A stretch of 5,623 nt of DNA from assembly GCA_959018155.1 (NCBI GenBank), contig CAUEKH010000193.1, forward strand, positions 1-5,623, written 5' to 3'. The position numbers were made by a program, and so were the translations under genes. Below, piece after piece: positions 1 through 5,623 of this stretch. Under the pieces are notes generated by a model. The model made no database searches. It saw nothing but the letters and a program-made list of their open reading frames with translations, and was not told the DNA's origin. Numbering within the stretch: the stretch's first letter is position 1; each line of letters begins with the position of its first letter. Source of the stretch: an uncultured Hungatella sp. Lineage in GTDB: Bacteria; Bacillota; Clostridia; Lachnospirales; Lachnospiraceae.

Positions 1-603
1 GCCGAAAAGACGGCTGCATCCGGGAATCTCGGTCTGCTCGATGAAAACCTCTCTGCCATTCTCGTCGAGATACCACGCCAATTTCTCAGGGTTTCCGTCA
101 AATGGCACAGCCGTATATCCGGTATCTGCCAAAGTCTCAGCCATATGGATCGCAGTATTTGCCGTATGGCCCACTCCCAAAAGCAGAATTTTCCCATTGC
201 GCTGAACCACTCTCGCAAGAGGGGATTCCGGTGCCAGTGGATAAGTCATACACTGGTTTTCCATCAGTTCCTTCGCATATTTCCCGATAGCCGCAGATGA
301 ATGGGTTGCGCTGCAGCTTCGGACTGCTCCGGGTCTCTGGCGCAGAACATTTGTAATATGGCCCACCACCGATGGCTCATCCATCGTAAACGGCCGCTTG
401 CCGCCCGGCACGGAATAGGTATGAGTCGGCACAGCAAGCGTCCCTTCCGGACCAATCACTTTCAATAACGCATCAATCACCGTATCGGCTCCATTTTCAC
501 ACTCTCCCACACTTTTTAAGGAACTGTGCAGATATATGATATCCCCGGGTTCAACTCCAAGTTCACAAAAATCCCGGGCCAGATCATCTACTGTAAATGC
601 CAT
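1..603 (-). CDS. AAC(3)-family N-acetyltransferase (3' end cut off by window edge)
   Basis: The leftward frame is open for 201 codons from ATG at 603 to the left edge, with no stop, so the C-terminus is missing (family members are about 260-280 aa). Family features in order: LHSSLKSVG (residues 25-33), LLKVIGPEGTLAVPTHTY (46-63), a PS.VGHITNVLRQRPGAVRS segment (77-96), THSSAAIGKYA (100-110), ESPLARVVQRNGKILLLGVG (126-145), T150..H153.AE, and W177YLDENG183. This is the acetyl-CoA-dependent aminoglycoside 3-N-acetyltransferase fold (FrbF/YokD/AAC(3) superfamily), a cytosolic enzyme. The usual RS.HPTHS motif reads RSCSATHS: the first His-Pro is Ser-Ala and the second His (101) is kept. The start is supported by AAGGTGGG about 7 nt upstream. 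It begins 24 nt after the lacI-type stop, so it is probably co-transcribed with the regulator. Many chromosomal members do not confer resistance; the real substrate is unknown. Confidence 0.88.
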   Translation of the reverse strand, partial: MAFTVDDLARDFCELGVEPGDIIYLHSSLKSVGECENGADTVIDALLKVIGPEGTLAVPTHTYSVPGGKRPFTMDEPSVVGHITNVLRQRPGAVRSCSATHSSAAIGKYAKELMENQCMTYPLAPESPLARVVQRNGKILLLGVGHTANTAIHMAETLADTGYTAVPFDGNPEKLAWYLDENGREVFIEQTEIPGCSRLFG

Positions 604-627
604 CTGTTTCCCACCTTTCCAACTCAC

Positions 628-1635
628 TTAAAAATCCGTCGTACACCGCTTCACCAGCCTGCATTTCACCTCATATCTGGCTTCTATCCCTTCCATTTCC
701 CCGGACAGAACCTTCATCATATTTTCCACCGTAATGGTGCACAGTTCTTCCACCCGGTTATCAATGGAGGAAAGTTCCGGCGCACAGCTGATGGACAGGG
801 AGGAATTGTTAAACCCGGTCACACACAAGTCTTCCGGCACCTTTAGAAGCTTCGCGGCCGCATATTTGATAGCCCCCACAGCCAGGCCGTCGTCGGTAGC
901 CAGCACGCTGTCGAAATTCAAATCTCTCCGTTCAAGAAGAATATCGCGGACCGTGTGAATCCTGTTCTTCACATAAAGTTTCAAATCTCCCAGCACCGGA
1001 AGCCCATGGGCCTTTAAGGCCGCCTCATAACCGGCCAGCTTCTGGTTGGCGCTGTAGGAATGGGAATCGCAGAGAAATAAAATCCGTTTTCTTCCCGCCT
1101 CGATCATCTGGGAAGCCACCTCATAGGTAGCTCCGTAGTCATCCCCGAAGGCGCAGTAAATATTTTCCCCCTCCAGGTACCCATTGATCATAAATACAGG
1201 AACTTTTCTGGCAGCCTTTCTCACATATTCCGCCCTCTTGTCACTGCCGCCCTCTCCCGCATACGTAGACCCTACGAGAATCAGGGCGTCAATCCTTTTA
1301 TTAAGAAGAAGTTCCACATACTTTTCTTTATTAGACTGCTCAAATCCACTGCAGCAGAGAATGCAGTCGTAGCCGTATTCGTGGAGGCGGCTCTCCAAAT
1401 GAGCCACCGCTTCCGCCATATAGGCATCCGACACATCAGGACAGATAATCCCGATGGTCTTCATGGAATCCAGCCCCAGCCCCCTTGCAAATACATTCGG
1501 GGTGTACCCATGCTCCTCCATGACGGCGCGGACCTTCTGTTTCGTCTTCTCGCTGACCCGCGGACTGTCATTGACCACCCTCGAAACAGTGGCAATCGAC
1601 ACTCCGGCCAGTTCTGCTATATCATATATATTCAT
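628..1635 (-). CDS. LacI/GalR-family transcriptional regulator
   Basis: This 335-aa protein has the full LacI-family length. Residues 1-47 form the N-terminal helix-turn-helix (IYDIAELAGVSIATVSRVVN, then the family-typical SPRVSEKTKQKV and HGYTPN). The hinge follows (ARGLGL, 50-55), with Leu53 at the position that normally intercalates at the operator centre. From about residue 60 comes the periplasmic-binding-protein-like effector domain: KTIGIICPDVSDAYMAE (59-75), DALILVGS (116-123), ATDDGLAVGAIK (246-257) and VTGFNNSSLS (272-281). The last usually reads GFDD. It should bind DNA as a dimer and respond to a sugar or sugar acid. It is transcribed away from uxaA-uxaB, so a role in hexuronate control (inducer perhaps galacturonate, tagaturonate or a derivative) is a context inference. 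ATG at 1635 is preceded by GAGGGAG about 11 nt upstream. An operator between its promoter and start suggests autoregulation. Confidence 0.93.
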   Translation of the reverse strand: MNIYDIAELAGVSIATVSRVVNDSPRVSEKTKQKVRAVMEEHGYTPNVFARGLGLDSMKTIGIICPDVSDAYMAEAVAHLESRLHEYGYDCILCCSGFEQSNKEKYVELLLNKRIDALILVGSTYAGEGGSDKRAEYVRKAARKVPVFMINGYLEGENIYCAFGDDYGATYEVASQMIEAGRKRILFLCDSHSYSANQKLAGYEAALKAHGLPVLGDLKLYVKNRIHTVRDILLERRDLNFDSVLATDDGLAVGAIKYAAAKLLKVPEDLCVTGFNNSSLSISCAPELSSIDNRVEELCTITVENMMKVLSGEMEGIEARYEVKCRLVKRCTTDF

Positions 1636-1661
1636 GGCATTCCATCTCCCTCATCAATTTG

Positions 1662-1675
1662 CGAAAGCGCTTACA
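1662..1675 (-). promoter_or_regulatory. LacI/CcpA-type operator (cre-like) in the lacI leader
   Basis: On the minus strand this reads TGTAAGCGCTTTCG, with the exact 8-bp palindrome AAGCGCTT (1665-1672) and a central CpG. It fits the cre consensus TGWAARCGYTWNCW at all but the last base. It lies about 12 nt downstream of the lacI -10 box, so a bound protein would sit on the start of transcription or block elongation. The ligand could be the encoded LacI-type protein (autorepression), CcpA (catabolite control), or both; sequence alone does not separate these. Confidence 0.7.
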
Positions 1676-1686
1676 CTTTTACTTTC

Positions 1687-1715
1687 ATTATATCGGATTC
1701 CCTAAAAGAAAGCAA
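1687..1715 (-). promoter_or_regulatory. Sigma-A-type promoter for the lacI-type gene and acetyltransferase
   Basis: On the minus strand the -35 box is TTGCTT (1715-1710), then a 17-nt spacer and a perfect -10 box TATAAT (1692-1687). Transcription would start near 1680, giving a leader of about 45 nt that contains the cre-like operator and the ribosome binding site. No terminator-like hairpin separates the two leftward genes, so this promoter probably serves both. Confidence 0.75.
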
Positions 1716-1787
1716 CCGTTATCTTACCGTTTTTTCGTCTCATATTCCTGTAATTTAAAGGAAATTCTATTCTTTTTTCATTTTCTC

Positions 1788-1816
1788 TTGACGGGGGCAA
1801 AAAAATGGTGTATGGT
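1788..1816 (+). promoter_or_regulatory. Sigma-A-type promoter for uxaA-uxaB
   Basis: A -35 box TTGACG (1788-1793) is followed by a 17-nt spacer and TATGGT (1811-1816), a weak -10 matching TATAAT at four of six positions. The stretch just upstream (about 1760-1787) is T-rich and resembles an UP element. The predicted start site near 1823 falls inside the palindrome at 1819-1834, as expected for a repressible promoter. The leader to the uxaA ATG is about 55 nt. Confidence 0.7.
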
Positions 1817-1818
1817 TT

Positions 1819-1834
1819 ATGTAAGTACTTACAT
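1819..1834 (+). promoter_or_regulatory. Perfect 16-bp palindromic operator at the uxaA start site
   Basis: ATGTAAGTACTTACAT is an exact inverted repeat centred between 1826 and 1827. It begins 2 nt after the -10 box and covers the predicted transcription start, so a dimeric repressor bound here would block initiation. Its half-site TGTAAG matches one half of the operator in front of the divergent lacI-type gene; the two 14-mers agree at 10 positions. The centre is TA rather than the CG usual for LacI-family sites. A GntR-family protein (GT...AC type dyads) encoded elsewhere is therefore a real alternative. Confidence 0.7.
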
Positions 1835-1847
1835 GACCACATGTCAT
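1831..1847 (+). repeat. Second, overlapping inverted repeats in the uxaA leader
   Basis: Two short inverted repeats run on from the main palindrome: ACATG (1831-1835)/CATGT (1840-1844) and ATGAC (1833-1837)/GTCAT (1843-1847). They could be a weaker secondary protein site or simply low-complexity coincidence next to the operator. They are too short to count as a stable RNA structure. Confidence 0.35.
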
Positions 1848-1877
1848 TTCAGGAAGTCAGGAAAGGATAGAAGAACC

Positions 1878-3359
1878 ATGCAGGATTTTATCAAAATTCA
1901 TTCCGGGGACAATGTAGCGGTGGCATTAAAGCCTCTCGCCTCCGGCACCACCGTCGAAATCGGCGGCCAGACCGTCACTCTCATCTGTGATATCCCACAG
2001 GGTCACAAATTCGCTCTTGCCAGTATCGCAGAAGGCGCTCCTGTCATAAAATACGGCTGCGCCATCGGCGTCGCAAAGGAAACCATTGAAAAAGGAACGT
2101 GGGTCCACACCCATAATTTAAAAACCGGTCTTGGCGACTTGCTGACCTATACCTATGACAGACAGGAAACTGCTATCGCTCCGACCGAAGAACGTTTCTT
2201 TGACGGCTACCGCAGGGCTGACGGCAAAGTAGGCGTCCGCAATGAAATCTGGATCATCCCGACCGTCGGCTGTGTCAACAACGTAGCCCAGGCCATCGAG
2301 CGTCTGGCTAAGAAATTTGTAAAGGGAAGCGTCGAGGACGTCGTAGCGTTCCCCCACCCCTACGGCTGTTCCCAGATGGGAGACGACCAGGAAAATACGA
2401 GAACGATTCTCGCCGACTTAATCAACCATCCAAATGCCGGCGGTGTCCTGGTTCTCGGCCTTGGCTGTGAAAACAGCAACATCGGCGAACTGAAGCGTTA
2501 CATCGGCGAGTACGACGAGCGCCGTGTCAAATTTCTGGTATCTCAGGAATCGGACGATGAGATTGCCGACTCCCTCGCGCTGATTGAAGAGCTGGCCGCT
2601 TACGCCGGCAGCTTTGAGCGGGAAAAAATCAGCTGCAGCGAACTCATTATCGGCATGAAATGCGGCGGTTCCGACGGCTTATCCGGCATCACAGCCAATC
2701 CGACCGTAGGCGCGTTTTCCGATATGCTGGTATCCAAGGGAGGCACCACGATTCTGACAGAGGTTCCGGAAATGTTCGGCGCAGAAACACTTCTGATGAA
2801 CCGCTGCAAGGACGAGGAAACATTTGAAAAAACTGTAAATTTAATCAATGACTTTAAAAATTATTTCACCAGCCACAACCAGACGATTTACGAGAATCCG
2901 TCGCCGGGAAATAAAAAGGGAGGCATTTCCACTCTGGAAGACAAGTCTCTCGGCTGTGTCCAGAAATCCGGCAGCGCTCCGGTTCAGGATGTCATAAAAT
3001 ACGGCGAACCGGTTCACACAAAAGGGTTAAACTTATTAAGCGCACCTGGTAACGACCTGGTTGCTTCCACCGCTTTAGCTGCCTCCGGCGCCCATATCGT
3101 GCTCTTCACCACCGGACGCGGAACGCCATTTGCCTGTCCCGTTCCGACCATGAAGATTGCCACCAACACGGCGCTCAGCACGAAAAAGAGCAACTGGATC
3201 GATTTCAACTGCGGCGAACTTGTGGAAGGCACCGATATGGAGACATTGAAGAACAAATTCTTCGATTTCGTTATCGAGGTCGCCTCGGGTAAGAAAGTGA
3301 AATCCGAGGAAGCCGGTTTCCATGATATGGCGATCTTTAAACAGGGCGTCACACTGTAA
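1878..3359 (+). CDS. uxaA: Altronate dehydratase
   Basis: The 493-aa product converts D-altronate to 2-keto-3-deoxy-D-gluconate plus water in the cytosol, in the galacturonate branch of hexuronate catabolism. E. coli UxaA is of almost the same length and needs Fe(II). Residues 1 to about 95 form the SAF domain, ending in WVHTHNLKTGLGD (75-87). The rest is the UxaA/GarD catalytic region: GYRRADGKVGVRNE (110-123), PYGCSQ (161-166), GLGCENS (194-200), KCGGSDGLSGITANP (261-275), SAPGND (388-393), TTGRGTPF (411-418), PTMKIATN (423-430), FNCGELVEG (443-451) and the C-terminal HDMAIFKQGVTL. The conserved Cys and His residues are candidate metal or substrate contacts. ATG at 1878 is chosen because AAAGGA lies about 10 nt upstream; in-frame ATGs at 1833 and earlier lie in the operator or promoter and lack a site. 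GarD (galactarate dehydratase) is the nearest alternative, but the adjacent uxaB favours altronate. Confidence 0.95.
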   Translation: MQDFIKIHSGDNVAVALKPLASGTTVEIGGQTVTLICDIPQGHKFALASIAEGAPVIKYGCAIGVAKETIEKGTWVHTHNLKTGLGDLLTYTYDRQETAIAPTEERFFDGYRRADGKVGVRNEIWIIPTVGCVNNVAQAIERLAKKFVKGSVEDVVAFPHPYGCSQMGDDQENTRTILADLINHPNAGGVLVLGLGCENSNIGELKRYIGEYDERRVKFLVSQESDDEIADSLALIEELAAYAGSFEREKISCSELIIGMKCGGSDGLSGITANPTVGAFSDMLVSKGGTTILTEVPEMFGAETLLMNRCKDEETFEKTVNLINDFKNYFTSHNQTIYENPSPGNKKGGISTLEDKSLGCVQKSGSAPVQDVIKYGEPVHTKGLNLLSAPGNDLVASTALAASGAHIVLFTTGRGTPFACPVPTMKIATNTALSTKKSNWIDFNCGELVEGTDMETLKNKFFDFVIEVASGKKVKSEEAGFHDMAIFKQGVTL

Positions 3360-3393
3360 AGCAGAAAAAACGGATTCACAGATTGTAAAAATG

Positions 3394-3412
3394 GAAATGC
3401 CCCGCGCATTTC
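3394..3412 (+). other. Intercistronic RNA hairpin between uxaA and uxaB
   Basis: GAAATGC (3394-3400) pairs perfectly with GCATTTC (3406-3412) around the 5-nt loop CCCGC. It sits in the 79-nt gap and ends about 9 nt before the uxaB ribosome binding site. No U-run follows (TGATTATA), so it is not a standard terminator. More likely roles are protecting the uxaA 3' end, marking a processing site, or setting different expression of the two genes. Confidence 0.55.
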
Positions 3413-3438
3413 TGATTATAAAAGGAGAGTAGATTCTA

Positions 3439-4932
3439 ATGGAAAAATTATGTTATGAGACACTTGAAAAACAGGGTTACGACGGATATTTACTGAAAGA
3501 AGCGCCGGAACGCGTGATGCAGTTCGGAGAAGGCAATTTCCTCCGCGCCTTCGTCGATTATTTTATCGACATGATGAATGAAAAGGCAGGCTTCAATTCC
3601 AAAGTCGTTTTATGCCAGCCTATCGCCCCGGGCCTTGCCGATATGATCAACGAGCAGGAAGGATTATACACACTCTTCCTCCGCGGTTTTGAAAATGGGA
3701 AAAAGGTCAATGACAAGCGTGTCATTTCCTGCGTCAGCCGCTGCTTAAATCCTTATAAAAATTACGACGAGGTTCTGGCCTGCGCCGAAAATCCGGACAT
3801 GCGCTACATTGCCTGCAATACGACAGAGGCAGGTATCACCTATGATCCGGCCTGCCAGTTTACCGATGTTCCGGCTAACAGCTATCCTGGAAAGCTGACC
3901 CAGTTCCTGTACAGAAGATTTGAAAAATTCGGAAAAGAAACCGGTAAGGGCTTTGTGATTCTCTCCTGCGAACTGATTGATAACAACGGAAAAGAGCTGG
4001 AAAAATGCGTGTTGAAATACGCTGAACAGTGGAACCTTGGCGAAGACTTCATCAACTGGATTAAGAAAGAGAACATCTTCTGTTCCACTCTGGTTGACCG
4101 TATCGTAACCGGTTACCCGAGAAATGAAGCCGCTGCCATCTGTGAGGAACTCGGCTATCAGGACAACATCATTGACACCGGGGAAATCTTCGGCTTCTGG
4201 GTTATCGAAGGACCGGAAAGCTTAAAAGCAGAACTTCCATTTGAGAAGGCTGGTCTTCCTGTTCTCATCACCGACGACCACAAACCATATAAGCAGAGAA
4301 AGGTTCGTATCTTAAACGGCGCTCACACCTCCTTCGTCTTAGGCGCTTACCTTGCCGGACAGGATATCGTGCGTGACTGTATGGAAGACGAGACAATCTG
4401 CGGCTTCATGAACAAGACTATTTACGACGAAATCATCCCGACCCTGACGCTTCCGAAGGAAGAACTGATGGATTTCGCCGCTGCCGTTACCGAACGTTTT
4501 AAAAATCCATTTATCGATCATGCGCTGCTTTCCATTTCCTTAAACTCCACTTCCAAGTGGAAAGCCCGTGTTATGCCGTCCTTAAAGGGCTACATTGCCA
4601 ATACAGGCAAGTTGCCTGAGTGCATCACCGCCTCCTTTGCGTTCTATATCGCCTTCTACCGCGGAACGAAGCTGACAGACGACGGCCTGACCGCCACAAG
4701 ACCGGCCGGAAATGAGTACACTATCAAGGATGACCGTCCAATCCTTCAGTTCTATTACGACCATAAGGATGACGACGCGGCAGCTTTAACCCACGCAGTC
4801 TGTTCCAACACAGAATTCTGGGGCGAGGACTTAACAGAAATCCCAGGCTTCGAAGAGGCAGTTGCGGGGTACGTAAAGGCAATCGAGGAGAAGGGCGCTT
4901 ATGAAGTAATGAAAGGCTGCCTTGGGAAATAA
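3439..4932 (+). CDS. uxaB: Tagaturonate reductase (altronate oxidoreductase)
   Basis: This 497-aa member of the polyol-specific long-chain (mannitol-type) dehydrogenases interconverts D-tagaturonate and D-altronate with NAD(H) in the cytosol. It supplies the substrate of the upstream uxaA product. E. coli UxaB has 483 aa. Residues 24-38 (ERVMQFGEGNFLRAF) start the N-terminal Rossmann domain, and ACNTTEAGI (125-133) and VDRIVTGYPR (219-228) are family segments. The C-terminal catalytic domain carries KVRILNGAHTS (288-298), in which Lys288, Asn293 and His296 have the spacing of the catalytic Lys-Asn-His set of mannitol 2-dehydrogenase. AAAGGAGA (3421-3428) precedes the ATG by 10 nt. It shares the rightward unit with uxaA; no separate promoter is evident in the 79-nt gap. 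UxuB (fructuronate reductase) is the close paralogue to exclude; the neighbouring altronate dehydratase argues for UxaB. Confidence 0.93.
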   Translation: MEKLCYETLEKQGYDGYLLKEAPERVMQFGEGNFLRAFVDYFIDMMNEKAGFNSKVVLCQPIAPGLADMINEQEGLYTLFLRGFENGKKVNDKRVISCVSRCLNPYKNYDEVLACAENPDMRYIACNTTEAGITYDPACQFTDVPANSYPGKLTQFLYRRFEKFGKETGKGFVILSCELIDNNGKELEKCVLKYAEQWNLGEDFINWIKKENIFCSTLVDRIVTGYPRNEAAAICEELGYQDNIIDTGEIFGFWVIEGPESLKAELPFEKAGLPVLITDDHKPYKQRKVRILNGAHTSFVLGAYLAGQDIVRDCMEDETICGFMNKTIYDEIIPTLTLPKEELMDFAAAVTERFKNPFIDHALLSISLNSTSKWKARVMPSLKGYIANTGKLPECITASFAFYIAFYRGTKLTDDGLTATRPAGNEYTIKDDRPILQFYYDHKDDDAAALTHAVCSNTEFWGEDLTEIPGFEEAVAGYVKAIEEKGAYEVMKGCLGK

Positions 4933-4965
4933 GGATTGTGGTGACTAAAAAATTCATAAGAAATA

Positions 4966-4999
4966 CGGGATATAATAAGAAACTCCATATTATATCCCG
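4966..4999. terminator. 11-bp hairpin downstream of uxaB, possible terminator
   Basis: CGGGATATAAT (4966-4976) pairs perfectly with ATTATATCCCG (4989-4999) around a 12-nt loop. It lies 33 nt after the uxaB stop. On the plus strand no T-run follows. On the minus strand the stem is followed by a T-rich stretch (TATTTCTTATGAATTTTTTAG), so it could be a second terminator for the leftward gene. It could also block 3' exonuclease on the uxaAB message. The stem is AT-rich apart from its CGGG base. Confidence 0.45.
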
Positions 5000-5016
5000 A
5001 TATTAGAGAAAGATGT

Positions 5017-5056
5017 AAATGCCAGGAAAATCCTAAAGGGATTCAGCCTGGCATTT
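5017..5056. terminator. Probable bidirectional terminator between convergent genes
   Basis: AAATGCCAGG (5017-5026) pairs perfectly with CCTGGCATTT (5047-5056). The 20-nt loop contains a nested pairing, AATCC (5029-5033) with GGATT (5039-5043). The GC core GCCAGG/CCTGGC flanked by AAAT/ATTT gives an A-tract and a T-tract on either strand. Downstream is TTTGTTCTATA on the plus strand and TTTACATCTTTCTC on the minus strand. It starts 3 nt beyond the stop of the leftward gene and 84 nt past uxaB, in the right place to end both transcripts. The T-tracts are short and interrupted. Confidence 0.75.
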
Positions 5057-5059
5057 GTT

Positions 5060-5623
5060 CTATATACCTTTTCCTGCCTTCATTTCCTTATACCACGCTT
5101 CAACCTCTTCCGGCTTTATCCCTATCAGGCCGGCGGCCTCTTCAGCGGTGAAGCCGCGCTGGTACATATTACATGCAACCATTTTTGAGCGATTCGCATC
5201 TCCACGTCTTTCTCCGATCTCGACTCCTCGTTTCTCTCCGTTCTCGACTGCTTCCGCAAGTTCCGGCGCGAAAAGGCGTCTCAATTCTTCCTGTAACATC
5301 GACATATTCTCATCCTCCTTCCATGAATTCAGGATTTTCCAGTTTGCTCTTAACATAAGCCCCAGGACAGCTTCCTTATCTTCATCGAAACTTTGATTGT
5401 ATATATTCAAAAGACTCTCTACGTATTCTCTGTCATTCTCGCCCAGACGATCTGTCAGCGCGTTCAACCAGGGATACGGCCCGCCTTTTTCCGGATCATT
5501 GATAATTAACTGCATACGAAAAGGCTGTGCCCCCTTTAAATCAAAAATCCCTTTATGGCGCTTTACCATCCTGATCTGATGGACACTTTGTAAATGCTTT
5601 ACCAATTTTCGAGGCATTCGCGA
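5060..5623 (-). CDS. C-terminal part of an Rpn-like (PD-(D/E)XK nuclease/putative transposase family) or uncharacterised protein
   Basis: The leftward frame is open from the right edge to TAG at 5062-5060 (187 codons). The first in-frame ATG is at 5617, but the frame continues upstream of it, so the true start is probably outside the window. I do not firmly recognise the N-terminal half (FDLKGAQPFRMQLIINDPEKGGPYPWLNAL, counted 25-54 from that Met), and no PD-(D/E)XK catalytic motif is visible. The C-terminal half is charged and helical, with two octads VENGEKRG and VEIGERRG (124-139). It ends in a small helix-turn-helix-like tail (MYQRGFTAEEAAGLIGIKPEEVEAWYKEM, 151-179). This layout, GxxxG-type charged repeats before a GxxxEEAAxLxGIxxEEVExW tail, is common at the C-terminus of Rpn-family recombination-promoting nucleases in clostridia, and the family call rests on it alone. 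There is no sign of functional linkage to uxaAB; the gene is convergent with it. Confidence 0.5.
   Translation of the reverse strand, partial: SRMPRKLVKHLQSVHQIRMVKRHKGIFDLKGAQPFRMQLIINDPEKGGPYPWLNALTDRLGENDREYVESLLNIYNQSFDEDKEAVLGLMLRANWKILNSWKEDENMSMLQEELRRLFAPELAEAVENGEKRGVEIGERRGDANRSKMVACNMYQRGFTAEEAAGLIGIKPEEVEAWYKEMKAGKGI
5201..5248 (-). repeat. Two-copy 24-bp in-frame tandem repeat
   Basis: Two adjacent 24-bp units (5248-5225 and 5224-5201 on the minus strand) encode the octads VENGEKRG and VEIGERRG. The shared pattern is VExGExRG. The copies differ at several bases, so this is an old duplication or a selected protein motif. Similar Gly-spaced charged repeats vary in number among Rpn-type proteins. 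Confidence 0.6.

Noticed and set aside
1381..1758. 125-codon plus-strand open frame across the lacI-type gene start
   Set aside because: It is antisense to the conserved helix-turn-helix region and runs through the promoter region; its composition has no protein-family features.
1659..1877. N-terminal extension of UxaA from in-frame ATGs at 1659 or 1833
   Set aside because: The extension would be read from the promoters and operators and has no ribosome binding site. ATG at 1833 lies inside the palindrome. The start at 1878 gives a normal family length of 493 aa with a good upstream site.
3014..3409. 131-codon open frame on the minus strand opposite the uxaA 3' end
   Set aside because: It lies antisense to strongly conserved UxaA motifs, has no recognisable domain, and is best explained as a shadow of the coding frame.
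5055..5396. 113-codon plus-strand open frame opposite the Rpn-like gene
   Set aside because: It is Ser/Pro-rich, as expected from reading the charged Gly/Glu/Arg repeats backward, and it overlaps the terminator region; treated as a shadow.
1..5623. CRISPR arrays, tRNA or rRNA genes, insertion sequences, riboswitches
   Set aside because: No regularly spaced repeats, clover-leaf candidates, transposase genes with terminal inverted repeats, or long structured leaders were seen. The non-coding stretches are all under 250 nt and are accounted for by promoters, operators and terminators.

Overview
The window looks like chromosomal sequence from an anaerobic gut-type Firmicute, most likely a Lachnospiraceae (Clostridium cluster XIVa) relative. 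This is inferred from four things: purine-rich AGGAGG-type ribosome binding sites, sigma-A-type promoters, roughly balanced base composition, and the combination of a hexuronate operon with a LacI-type regulator and an Rpn-like protein with GxxxG-type octads. No 16S or other marker is present, so the placement is tentative.

Layout: positions 1-1635 read leftward and hold a two-gene unit, a LacI-family regulator (628-1635) followed 24 nt later by an AAC(3)-family N-acetyltransferase (603 to the left edge, 3' end missing). Positions 1636-1877 form a divergent control region. It has a leftward promoter for the regulator with a LacI/CcpA-type operator just downstream of its -10 box, and a rightward promoter for the catabolic genes with a perfect 16-bp palindrome over its presumed start site. 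Positions 1878-4932 read rightward and encode UxaA (altronate dehydratase) and UxaB (tagaturonate reductase), separated by 79 nt that contain a compact RNA hairpin. Positions 4933-5059 hold two strong hairpins, at least one of which is probably a bidirectional terminator. A leftward gene (5060 to the right edge, 5' end missing) converges on this region.

How the genes work together: UxaB reduces D-tagaturonate to D-altronate with NADH, and UxaA dehydrates D-altronate to 2-keto-3-deoxygluconate. These are the two middle steps of the galacturonate branch of hexuronate (pectin sugar) catabolism. The isomerase (UxaC), KDG kinase, KDPG aldolase and the transporter are not in the window. The divergent LacI-type protein is the obvious candidate regulator. 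Its own operator and the palindrome at uxaA share the half-site TGTAAG, which suggests, without proving, that one protein reads both.

I did not find a convincing new biological system. The points most worth checking are the related operator pair, the link of an AAC(3)-like acetyltransferase to a sugar regulator, and the intercistronic hairpin.
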